A stretch of DNA of 64,000 nucleotides from Aliiroseovarius salicola (lineage in GTDB: Bacteria; Pseudomonadota; Alphaproteobacteria; Rhodobacterales; Rhodobacteraceae): NCBI RefSeq assembly GCF_027891095.1, contig NZ_JAQIIO010000001.1:1-64000 (forward strand), written 5' to 3'. This document shows positions 27,704 to 35,452 of the stretch, in pieces. The first letter of the stretch is position 1. Every line of letters starts with the position of its first letter. The notes under the pieces were generated by a model, which saw only the letters and a program-made list of their open reading frames with translations, did not search any database and was not told where the DNA came from. Made by a program: the position numbers and the translations under genes.

Positions 27704-28405
27704 ATGGCACATCACCAGAATATCGTCATCCTCACCGGCGCCGGTGTCTCGGCTGAAAGCGGGCTGGGCACGTTTCGTGACGCGGGTGGTATCTGGACCA
27801 AATACGACCTCGAAGAGGTGGCCACACCGGAGGGGTTCGCCAGGAACCCTGCCTTGGTGCATGAGTTCTACAACGCCCGTCGCGCAAATTGCCTGGATGC
27901 TCATCACAACGAAGCCCACACAGCGCTTGGCCGCCTGCAAGCCGAGCATCCCGGCCGTGTGACTCTGATCACCCAGAACATCGATGACCTGCACGAACGG
28001 GGCGGCGCGACAGGGGTGGTCCATATGCATGGCGAACTGCTTCGTGCCCTCTGTGCCGCCTGTGCCCATCGCTGGGATGCCCCCCGCGAAATGGACCCCA
28101 CCGCCCCCTGCCCGTCCTGCAACGCCGCTGCCACCCGCCCCGACATCGTCTGGTTTGGCGAGATCCCCTATCACATGGACGAAATCTACAGCTTGCTCAC
28201 CGAAGCTGATCTGTTTGTGGCCATCGGCACCTCTGGCACCGTCTACCCGGCTGCGGGATTTGTCTCCGAGGCCCGCGCCATGGGAATCGCCACGCTTGAG
28301 ATCAATCTCGAACCGTCCGAAGGCAGCGCGCTTTTCGACCGGACCCTGCACGGGCCGGCCACCGAAACGGTCCCAGAATGGGTGGAAGGCGTGCTTGGAG
28401 CATAG
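27704..28405 (+). CDS. cobB: NAD-dependent protein deacylase (sirtuin, CobB type)
   Basis: 233 residues. NAD-binding motif GAGVSAESGLGTFRD (12-26), TQNIDDLHERGG, catalytic H109 in HMHGEL, and four zinc cysteines C117, C120, C136 and C139. Y56 and R59 (Y-x-x-R) mark class III sirtuins that remove succinyl and malonyl groups as well as acetyl. Cytoplasmic. Possibly co-transcribed with the HxlR regulator. Confidence 0.93.
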   Translation: MAHHQNIVILTGAGVSAESGLGTFRDAGGIWTKYDLEEVATPEGFARNPALVHEFYNARRANCLDAHHNEAHTALGRLQAEHPGRVTLITQNIDDLHERGGATGVVHMHGELLRALCAACAHRWDAPREMDPTAPCPSCNAAATRPDIVWFGEIPYHMDEIYSLLTEADLFVAIGTSGTVYPAAGFVSEARAMGIATLEINLEPSEGSALFDRTLHGPATETVPEWVEGVLGA

Positions 28406-28460
28406 GGGACCCCGCCCCATCACGTTTAAAGGCAGTCCATACCCGACCCACACAAACCCT

Positions 28461-28484
28461 GACCGCACCCAATTGGGTGCGGTC
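28461..28484. repeat. Perfect 24-bp palindrome downstream of cobB
   Basis: Arms gaccgcaccc and gggtgcggtc around AATT, perfect over the whole length. There is no T run, so it may be a rho-assisted end or a protein-binding site. The remainder of 28406-28688 shows no gene. Confidence 0.6.
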
Positions 28485-28688
28485 ATTCGGAGAGTTTCGG
28501 CACTCTATTTGCAAAGGGAAATGCCGAGGCGCTACAAAAGCGCTCAATCTCATACGCGTTTCGAGACGAACATGTGCCCCATGTTCACCCCGAAACACCG
28601 ATGGGGGTGACTAAACCCCAGATCGGAATGCCCGGCCCGCAGGGGACGCGAAGACCGCGTGGCCGGACAATTCGAATTCTACGCCTTT

Positions 28689-29237
28689 TCAGTTGCTTGC
28701 GCCAGATGCGGCGCCCTCGCCTTGGTTCATGTTTCCGTGATCCATATTGGAATGATCCATTGCCCCCTGGTTCATCTTCATTTCGCTGCCCATCTGGCCA
28801 CGCTTCAGATCCACCGGGATCTCGACAACAAGCTCACCCGCCTTTTCAAAAACGAGGGTCACGGTCACCACATCCCCGTCAAGTATCTTGCCCTTGAGGC
28901 CCATGAACATCACGTGATCCCCACCACGCTTGAGCTCATGCATGCCACTTGCGGGGATCGCAAACCCTTCGGGCACATGCATCATCTTGGCCACACCCTG
29001 ATCGTCGATTTTGTGGGTGTGCAGCTCGACCCGCTTGGCAATATCCGAGCGCACGTCGATCAGCTGATCCGCCTCATCTCCATGGTTCATGATCTGCATG
29101 AAAGCAGCCCCGGCCTTGGCGGACAGACCTGAAGCACGGGCATAGGCGTCTTGCACCATGATGTGGGTTTCGGCAAAGGCGGGAAGGGTGACAAGCGCAG
29201 CAGCGCTGGCGAAAAGAAAGGTTTTCATCTTGGACAT
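28689..29237 (-). CDS. Periplasmic copper chaperone of the PCu(A)C family
   Basis: 182 residues from the ATG at 29237 (AGGAG upstream). A signal peptide (MSKMKTFLFASAAALVTLPAFA) is followed by the PCuAC domain with HIMVQDAYAR, VELHTHKIDDQGVAKMMHVPEG and LKRGGDHVMFMGLKG, which supply the Met/His copper ligands. A C-terminal Met/His-rich tail (about 155-175, repeats of MDHxN type) adds further copper sites. It delivers Cu(I) to cytochrome oxidase CuA or buffers periplasmic copper. Confidence 0.92.
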   Translation of the reverse strand: MSKMKTFLFASAAALVTLPAFAETHIMVQDAYARASGLSAKAGAAFMQIMNHGDEADQLIDVRSDIAKRVELHTHKIDDQGVAKMMHVPEGFAIPASGMHELKRGGDHVMFMGLKGKILDGDVVTVTLVFEKAGELVVEIPVDLKRGQMGSEMKMNQGAMDHSNMDHGNMNQGEGAASGASN

Positions 29238-29408
29238 GTTAGCTCCTATAGTCCTGACCTGAATGGGAAATGCGCGAGGTTGCGCGAAAGGGAACACCCT
29301 GCAATCACAGGTGTTTTGCGCTCCGCTCATTGCGTGAAGAAGATGGGCAGGCCTGTGCCGGACACGGCTTTCCCACGCAAACGGACGGCAAAACGCCCGG
29401 ACGAAGGG

Positions 29409-29771
29409 TCAGATCAGGGTTGGAGGACCGCGGGCCGCAGGGGTGGTTTCGGGGCGTTCTGTCACCGAAAGCGTAACCGTGATCGGGGTAAGAGTGACCA
29501 GACGCCCTTCGGGGCGATCCATCACAGGCACATGGAATTCAGCCACAAAATTCTGCGCCCCATCGGGGCAGACATTCTGGGTCTCGATCGGTTCACCATC
29601 GGGTCCCACGGTGATCGTGGTCATGCCGATACCGGTACAGATCACCATCTCCAGCCCGACCATGCCAGACGGCCCCATGAGCAGCGGACCTTCGCCCCGC
29701 GCCTGCGCAAGCGAAAAGCCGGTCACAACAAGGACCAACGTAAGGAGATATGCGACAAAACCGCGGATCAT
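29409..29771 (-). CDS. Secreted hypothetical protein, possibly copper-related
   Basis: 120 residues: an N-terminal hydrophobic segment of signal-peptide type (FVAYLLTLVLVVTGFSLAQA), then a glycine/methionine-rich region (LLMGPSGMVGLEMVICTGIGM) and two cysteines (VICTG, NVCPDG), ending proline-rich. It lies upstream of the copper chaperone gene on the same strand, so they may form one transcript. No firm family. Confidence 0.6.
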   Translation of the reverse strand: MIRGFVAYLLTLVLVVTGFSLAQARGEGPLLMGPSGMVGLEMVICTGIGMTTITVGPDGEPIETQNVCPDGAQNFVAEFHVPVMDRPEGRLVTLTPITVTLSVTERPETTPAARGPPTLI

Positions 29772-29952
29772 GCGTAATGGCTACGCCTGTCTATCGGGCT
29801 TGGCAAGCGACAAAAGGTAACAGGGGGGCGGAGGACATTAGACTTTGGTCTTCGCATCCAAGCGCTGCCCAAATATCCGCTGTGAGCCCATTGTGACGGA
29901 TACTACAAAACCCACACGTGCTTGCTATATCGGCCATGTGCGCAATTGAAGT

Positions 29953-30435
29953 TCATACTGAAACTTGAACTCGGCCTAGATGGAGAATTAGTTCCACTTC
30001 GTTTTGAAGGATTCTGCCAGTACGCTTGAAACCGAAAGCCTCATAGAGCGGTAACGCACATCCCGGTTCATCGACAACTCCGACCACAAGTTTGCTACGC
30101 TTCTTTCTGTGCGCCAGTTCTCTTGAGAAATCCAAAGCGGCCAATCCGTGGCCACGGCGCTGATAATTCCGATCAACCATCAAGCGCCAAATATATATTC
30201 CGTCCGGGTCATCACCTTCGTCCAGTTCGGCTTCGGGGTGTGACATATCGACGATTGCCAATAAACCGACCGGCTCATCGTTATCCCAGATCCCAAAAAT
30301 TTCAGAACCGGGTTCAAATATTGATTGAGCCATCGTCAAAAGGTTGGAAGCCACCAAATTTGCCTGATCTTCCCTCACTTCAAGGGCGGCAAGTTGGCGT
30401 ACTGTGCCTCGCGATAATGGATGAAATTCTGACAT
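29953..30435 (-). CDS. GNAT family N-acetyltransferase
   Basis: 160 residues. The acetyl-CoA loop is RNYQRRGHGLAALDFSREL, preceded by the strand IYIWRLMVD, with the C-terminal LYEAFGFKRTGRI motif. It transfers acetyl from acetyl-CoA to an amine; the substrate is unknown. The gene is richer in A+T than its neighbours and stands alone, suggesting acquisition. Between 30436 and 30681 nothing is seen. Confidence 0.88.
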   Translation of the reverse strand: MSEFHPLSRGTVRQLAALEVREDQANLVASNLLTMAQSIFEPGSEIFGIWDNDEPVGLLAIVDMSHPEAELDEGDDPDGIYIWRLMVDRNYQRRGHGLAALDFSRELAHRKKRSKLVVGVVDEPGCALPLYEAFGFKRTGRILQNEVELILHLGRVQVSV

Positions 30436-30681
30436 AAAAAACAGATAGCAGAAATTGGTCCATGCTCAAAATTCCAAGACTGGTTTTGGGGATACCTGAA
30501 GGGTTCTAGATTCTGCTTGGTCACGCATAGCCGCCTTTGATTAAGGTCAAAAATGCCTGACAGTTGGGCCTCATTTTCCTGAGGGGCGGCGATGAGTTTC
30601 ACAGAGTCTCGCGCATTGTGTCAAAGGTTCGAGACATCCCACATTGCGCGGCGAATTGAAATTTGACTGGCCCCAAACAGG

Positions 30682-30712
30682 AAAAACCGCCCGGAGGTTT
30701 CCCTCGGGCGGC
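30682..30712 (-). terminator. Rho-independent terminator of rpmB
   Basis: Arms ccgcccg(a)ggg and cctccgggcgg around a short loop, ending in TTTTTCC on the minus strand, 47 bases after the rpmB stop. Confidence 0.85.
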
Positions 30713-30758
30713 ATATCCTACCGGTCTGAACCGGGATGCTAAAGCTTAGGCAGCGGGC

Positions 30759-31046
30759 TTATGCTGCGGCCTGGGCTTTTGCGACGTCTTTTTTGATCTT
30801 CAGCGCATTGGCCGACAGCTCAGTGTCTTTGGCTTTGGCCAGGAACGCGTCCAGACCACCGCGGTGATCAACCGAACGCAGGGCAGCAGCCGAGATGCGC
30901 AGTTTGAAACCACGACCCAGAGTCTCTGACTGCAGGGTAACGTCGTTCAGGTTCGGCAGAAACCGACGACGGGTTCTGTTTTTCGCGTGGCTGACATTGT
31001 TGCCAGTCATCGGGCCTTTTCCGGTCAGTTCGCAAACGCGCGACAT
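30759..31046 (-). CDS. rpmB: Ribosomal protein bL28
   Basis: 95 residues from the ATG at 31046; the longer frame upstream is not coding-like. It begins [29 protein letters not shown], the L28 signature, followed by NLNDVTLQS and [13 protein letters not shown]. It is a component of the large ribosomal subunit. Single gene with its own terminator. Confidence 0.98.
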   Translation of the reverse strand: MSRVCELTGKGPMTGNNVSHAKNRTRRRFLPNLNDVTLQSETLGRGFKLRISAAALRSVDHRGGLDAFLAKAKDTELSANALKIKKDVAKAQAAA

Positions 31047-31408
31047 GGTCTCTTCCTTGCTTCTCGGGCCAAATTGGTAGGATTTTGCGATGTTTGGGCG
31101 ATAGGGTTCTTCCCCTGTTCCCGCACACCGTCCGCTTTGGATACCCACATTTGGCCGGTCAATAGTCATAGGCGCCGCAAAAGCAGCACCTCGAATTCCG
31201 TTCGCGCTCATTAAACGTGATTTGGGGGCACGTCAAGTGAGTCGGAACGAGAAGTTCGACGTACGGCTTCGGGGCCGGTTCAGTCAGGGAACTAAGGGAT
31301 TCGCGGGACCGGGGCAAGGAAAACCCTGCCAATAGAGACGGGAAAGCCCCGGAATTTTGAGGACACTCCGTTTCATGCTAGGTTCACCTTCCATTTCAAG
31401 GTCCTGGC
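31047..31408. other. Intergenic region between rpmB and a secreted protein gene
   Basis: It carries the promoters of two divergent genes. No frame with support and no recognised riboswitch are seen. A short C-rich run of inverted elements occurs around 31230-31320 but is not convincing. Confidence 0.35.
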
Positions 31409-31936
31409 ATGACATTCACCCATCGCATTTCTGCTCTTCTGCTGACATTCTCTCTTCTGCTTCCGGCAGATCTTCATGCGTCTGATCTGATGTTGCCACG
31501 CGAACCGAGTAAAGCCGATATCCCGGCTCGCAATTATCTGGGAGAGCGGGTGCGCGGCCTGACCTTTCGCGCCACCAGCGTGAGCCGACGTTCAGATGGG
31601 CAAATGGTGGTGATGTATGGTTTCATTGTCGGGCGCCCCAGTGGACGTGCCAATTTCTTTTACTGGAATGATCTTCAAGGCATCGAATGCCATGGCACCA
31701 CACGCAAAGACGACCGGGGGCGTGGTGTGGGCGTAAATATCTGCCGCCAGAACGGGCGGACCATCCTGCGTGACAAGGTTACGATCCCGTCAGAGAAATA
31801 CATGCACTTCCACGGCACCACCAAGCAAAAGAACCGGGACCTGCAAGGCCGGGTGGTATGGACCATCCTGCGCTGGCATCTGCGGTCGGGCTTTCCCAAC
31901 CCGCAGCCGCTGATTGATGCGTTTGGGCACGAATGA
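31409..31936 (+). CDS. Secreted hypothetical protein
   Basis: 175 residues. A signal peptide (MTFTHRISALLLTFSLLLPADLHA) is followed by a basic, strand-rich domain (GLTFRATSVSRRSDGQMVVMYGFIVGR, FFYWNDLQGIECHG, GVNICRQNGR) with two cysteines that could pair. It probably acts in the periplasm. Family not recognised. It converges on the ABC exporter gene. Confidence 0.65.
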   Translation: MTFTHRISALLLTFSLLLPADLHASDLMLPREPSKADIPARNYLGERVRGLTFRATSVSRRSDGQMVVMYGFIVGRPSGRANFFYWNDLQGIECHGTTRKDDRGRGVGVNICRQNGRTILRDKVTIPSEKYMHFHGTTKQKNRDLQGRVVWTILRWHLRSGFPNPQPLIDAFGHE

Positions 31937-31967
31937 AAAAGCGCGCACCGAGGCGCTCGCTTTTATG

Positions 31968-33797
31968 TCATTCATCCGCAAGGAACCCGCCGGACTGCCG
32001 CTCCCACAGACCTGCATAGGTGCCGCCCATGTGCAGAAGCTCGTCATGTGATCCCTGTTCAATCACCCGGCCCTCATCCAGCACGATGATCCGGTCCATC
32101 TGGGCAATCGTCGACAGGCGGTGGGCAATGGCAATCACCGTCTTGCCCTCCATCATGCCGTAAAGGGTTTTCTGGATCGCGGCCTCAACCTCGCTGTCGA
32201 GCGCCGAGGTGGCCTCGTCCAGCACCAGAACAGGCGCGTCCTTGAGCATCACGCGGGCAATGGCGACGCGCTGGCGCTGACCACCCGACAGTTTCACACC
32301 GCGTTCGCCCACCTGGGCGTTATAGCCCCTGCGTCCCTGCGGGTCGGCAAGCGTCTGGATGAACTCATGCGCCTCAGCCCGCTTGGCGGCGGCCATCATG
32401 TCGCCCTCGCTGGCATCAGGGCGACCATACAGGATATTGGCGCGCACCGAGCGGTGCAAAAGCGAACTGTCCTGCGTGACCATGCCGATCTGCTTGCGCA
32501 GACTGTCCTGCGTGACCTGCGCCACATCCTGACCATCAATCAGAATGCGCCCGCCTTCGGGGTCACGGAACCGCATCAAGAGGTTGACCAGCGAAGATTT
32601 CCCCGCACCGGACCGCCCCACAAGCCCAACCTTCTCACCAGGGCTGACGGTGATCGACACATTGTCCAAGCCTCCTTTGCCCTTGCCGTAGTGATGGGTC
32701 AGCCCGTCAAAGCGGATCTCACCCGTCTTGATTGCCAGCTCACTTGCATCCGGCGCATCGGTCAACTCATGCGGCACGGCAATCGACCGTAGCCCCTCGC
32801 GGATCACACCGGCATGCTCAAACAGCCGAATGGTCACCCACATGATCCAACCGGACATGCCGTTCAACCGCACGGTCAGCGCCGAGGCCGCGGCCACTTC
32901 ACCCACGGAAATCAGTCCAGATGTCCAGAGCCAGAGCGCGGGACCAAGCACGCCGGTGATCAACATCCCGTTGAGGATATTGAGGCCAAAAGAAAGCTCG
33001 GTCATCAGCCGCAGAAATCGCATGAAACGCAGCCGCAAGCGGCGCAAGGCCGAGAGCACATAGCGCTCCTCGCCTTGCCCCTGCGCAAACAGTTTCACGC
33101 TTTCGATATTGGCATAGGCATCCACCACCCGCCCAGTGACCAGCGAGCGCGCGTCCGACCATTTCTCGGAGGCCACGGCCACGCGTTTGGCGATATGGCG
33201 GGTGTAAAGCACGTAGAGGGCCAACCAAATCCCCAACGGTAGAGACAGACGCCAATCGACCGCACCAAGGATCAGCATTGCCGACAGCACATAGGTGGTG
33301 GCGTAGAAGATCCCTTCGAAGAACATATAGGTGCTGTCCTCGACCGCCGGGCCAATCTGCATCACCCGGTTGGACAGGCGCCCGGCGAAATCGTTCTGGA
33401 AAAAGGACAGCGACTGACCCAGCATGTGCTTGTGCGCGCGCCAACGCACCTGCTCCTGCATATTGCCCGCAAGGGTTTGTTCAAGGAAAAACCGGTTCGC
33501 CACAATCGCAATAGGGCGCAAGATCAGGATAAACAGCGCGGCAGACAAAAGCTCCCACCCATGAGCAGACCAGAAGCTTTGCGGCTCAGATGCGTTCATC
33601 AGGTCGACCACGCGACCGGTATAGAAAATCAGCCCGGTCTCGATCAGCGCCACCAACACACCGGTCAACGCCATCCAGACCATCCATTTTTTGAACGGTC
33701 CATACTGGCTTTTCATGAACGCCCAAAGCGTGGCAGGCGGGGCGCCGCCCTCATGGGGGGCAAATGGATTCACAAGGTTTTCGAAATAACGAAACAT
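31968..33797 (-). CDS. ABC exporter, fused permease and ATPase
   Basis: 609 residues from the ATG at 33797 (GGAG eight bases before); in-frame ATGs reach back to 33833. Residues 1-330 carry six membrane helices of a type I exporter. The ATPase has Walker A GLVGRSGAGKSSL, Q-loop MVTQDSSLL, signature LSGGQRQRVAIARV, Walker B VLVLDEATSALD and switch H in AHRL. It works as a homodimer or with a partner to export lipid, drug or peptide; the substrate is not deducible. Confidence 0.92.
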   Translation of the reverse strand: MFRYFENLVNPFAPHEGGAPPATLWAFMKSQYGPFKKWMVWMALTGVLVALIETGLIFYTGRVVDLMNASEPQSFWSAHGWELLSAALFILILRPIAIVANRFFLEQTLAGNMQEQVRWRAHKHMLGQSLSFFQNDFAGRLSNRVMQIGPAVEDSTYMFFEGIFYATTYVLSAMLILGAVDWRLSLPLGIWLALYVLYTRHIAKRVAVASEKWSDARSLVTGRVVDAYANIESVKLFAQGQGEERYVLSALRRLRLRFMRFLRLMTELSFGLNILNGMLITGVLGPALWLWTSGLISVGEVAAASALTVRLNGMSGWIMWVTIRLFEHAGVIREGLRSIAVPHELTDAPDASELAIKTGEIRFDGLTHHYGKGKGGLDNVSITVSPGEKVGLVGRSGAGKSSLVNLLMRFRDPEGGRILIDGQDVAQVTQDSLRKQIGMVTQDSSLLHRSVRANILYGRPDASEGDMMAAAKRAEAHEFIQTLADPQGRRGYNAQVGERGVKLSGGQRQRVAIARVMLKDAPVLVLDEATSALDSEVEAAIQKTLYGMMEGKTVIAIAHRLSTIAQMDRIIVLDEGRVIEQGSHDELLHMGGTYAGLWERQSGGFLADE

Positions 33798-34284
33798 GAG
33801 GGACTCCGAATGTCGGAACATATACTTGCGCAAATACTGGAATGGCGCAGAAGGATGGGATGAAACGTAGGGGCGGTCAAATCACGACAGCCCAAAACAG
33901 GACCGGCGAATTAATCTCGGTATAGGGTCCTGGCTGGTTTCATCGGCATATCTCCTTCAATGCTGCTTCATGCCTAGCCCAGATGTTAGCGCATATCAAG
34001 CCCCCGCCGAAAGGGCTCACACAGCTCCCATCCACCTCAAAGATGAGTGTAAACGCGTCCCACCCGCATTTTCAGGAAATGGGAACTGGGGCAATGGTCG
34101 CACACAATCTTGAACGGCAACGCAATCGGAGGGCGTGGATTTGGATATTTATAGTCAGAAGAAGGGCAATCTTTCCGTTTCTTCAGACCCTAAATATCCC
34201 CGCCGGAGGCATAGGCTCACGCAGTGAGCCACCCCCCATCGACCAAAGGGAGAGAAGGTGCGGGAGGAGATTCTCAACCTGGCG
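33798..34284. other. Intergenic region with a REP-like element
   Basis: No coding frame is supported. It holds upstream signals of the ABC exporter and one REP-like copy at its right end (listed separately). Confidence 0.4.
34181..34233. repeat. REP-like intergenic element, copy 1
   Basis: It has the AAATATCCC core (complement of GGGATATTT), a G+C-rich ccgccggagg part and the dyad ggctcacgcagtgagcc. Related copies are at 35349, 37958 and 45013. Confidence 0.55.
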
Positions 34285-35268
34285 TCAGCTCATCTCGGCG
34301 CGAATATGGGAAATCATTTCCTCCGCCGCCTTGCTTGCCCCAACTTCGCCACGCTCCACCTGCCCACCAAGCACATTCAACCGATCGCGGATCTCGCCTT
34401 TTTCCAGCGCGGCGAGAAGGCCGATCCGCACATCTTCTTCAAACCAGTGGCGCGCCTGCTCGGCCCGGCGGGTCGACCAGTGCCCCTCGGCACGGCGCCA
34501 GTCGGTCAGTTCGGTCATCGCCTCCCAGGCCTCCGGCAGGCCCGTATGGGTCACAGCAGACACCATCAGCGCTTTGGGGAAATGGACAGGATCATAGGGG
34601 CGCTTGCGCAAAAGGCGCAGCGCGCCCGCATAATCGGCACAGGTGCGCATGGCGGTTTCCTTGAGCGGACCATCGGCCTTGTTCACCAGAATGATGTCGG
34701 CGATTTCCATGATGCCGCGTTTGACCCCCTGCAACTCGTCGCCGCCCGCCGGGGCGATCAGCAAGAGAAACAGGTCGGACATGTCCGCCACCATGGTTTC
34801 GGACTGCCCGACCCCCACGGTTTCAATCAGCACCACATCAAATCCCGCCGCCTCGCACAGCGACACCGCCTCGCGTGTCCGCCGCGCCACGCCCCCCATC
34901 TGCGCCTGCGAAGGGGAGGGCCGGATAAAGGCGTTTTTCTCGCGCGACAGGCTTTCCATCCGGGTCTTGTCACCCAGAATGGATCCACCGGAACGGGCGG
35001 AAGACGGGTCAACTGCGAGCACCGCCACCTTCAGCCCCTTTTCGATCAGGAACATGCCAAAGGCTTCGATAAAAGTGGATTTGCCCACGCCCGGCGTGCC
35101 GGACAGGCCGATGCGCAGCGCTTCGCGTTTCAGGGGGGCAAGGGCCTCAAGCAACACGCCCGCCTGCGCCCGGTGATCCTTGCGCGCGCTTTCCACCAGC
35201 GTAATTGCCCGCGCCAATGCCCGCCGTTCACCCGCGGCCACGCGATCTGCCAGATCCTGAATATCCAT
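34285..35268 (-). CDS. meaB: MeaB-like GTPase, chaperone of methylmalonyl-CoA mutase
   Basis: 327 residues of the MeaB/ArgK G3E family. Walker A is GLSGTPGVGKST (55-65); AVDPSSARSGGSILGDKTRM, ETVGVGQSE and NKADG follow. It loads and protects the B12 cofactor of methylmalonyl-CoA mutase in the cytoplasm. The mutase is not in the window, but methylmalonyl-CoA epimerase is (59388), indicating the propionate/ethylmalonyl-CoA pathway. Confidence 0.95.
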   Translation of the reverse strand: MDIQDLADRVAAGERRALARAITLVESARKDHRAQAGVLLEALAPLKREALRIGLSGTPGVGKSTFIEAFGMFLIEKGLKVAVLAVDPSSARSGGSILGDKTRMESLSREKNAFIRPSPSQAQMGGVARRTREAVSLCEAAGFDVVLIETVGVGQSETMVADMSDLFLLLIAPAGGDELQGVKRGIMEIADIILVNKADGPLKETAMRTCADYAGALRLLRKRPYDPVHFPKALMVSAVTHTGLPEAWEAMTELTDWRRAEGHWSTRRAEQARHWFEEDVRIGLLAALEKGEIRDRLNVLGGQVERGEVGASKAAEEMISHIRAEMS

Positions 35269-35348
35269 ACCTGCCCTCCCGAAATCTGAAAATTGAATAG
35301 CGAGGGCACAGGCCTTCGTCCAGAGAGTTAGCGCTACATTGTTATGTT

Positions 35349-35413
35349 TCAGAAGGGGCTTTGCCCCTCGCCCCTTCGAGACTCACCCCAGGATATTTTA
35401 GACCAGAAAATGA
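35349..35413. repeat. REP-like intergenic element, copy 2
   Basis: A hairpin aaggggctttgcccct is followed by CCCAGGATATTTTAGACCAGAAAATGAAG, cognate to copies at 34181, 37958 and 45013. It lies between meaB and hrpB. Confidence 0.6.
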
Positions 35414-35452
35414 AGGGCTGGACGGGAGCGGCGCGCTTTCCGATAAGGGGGC

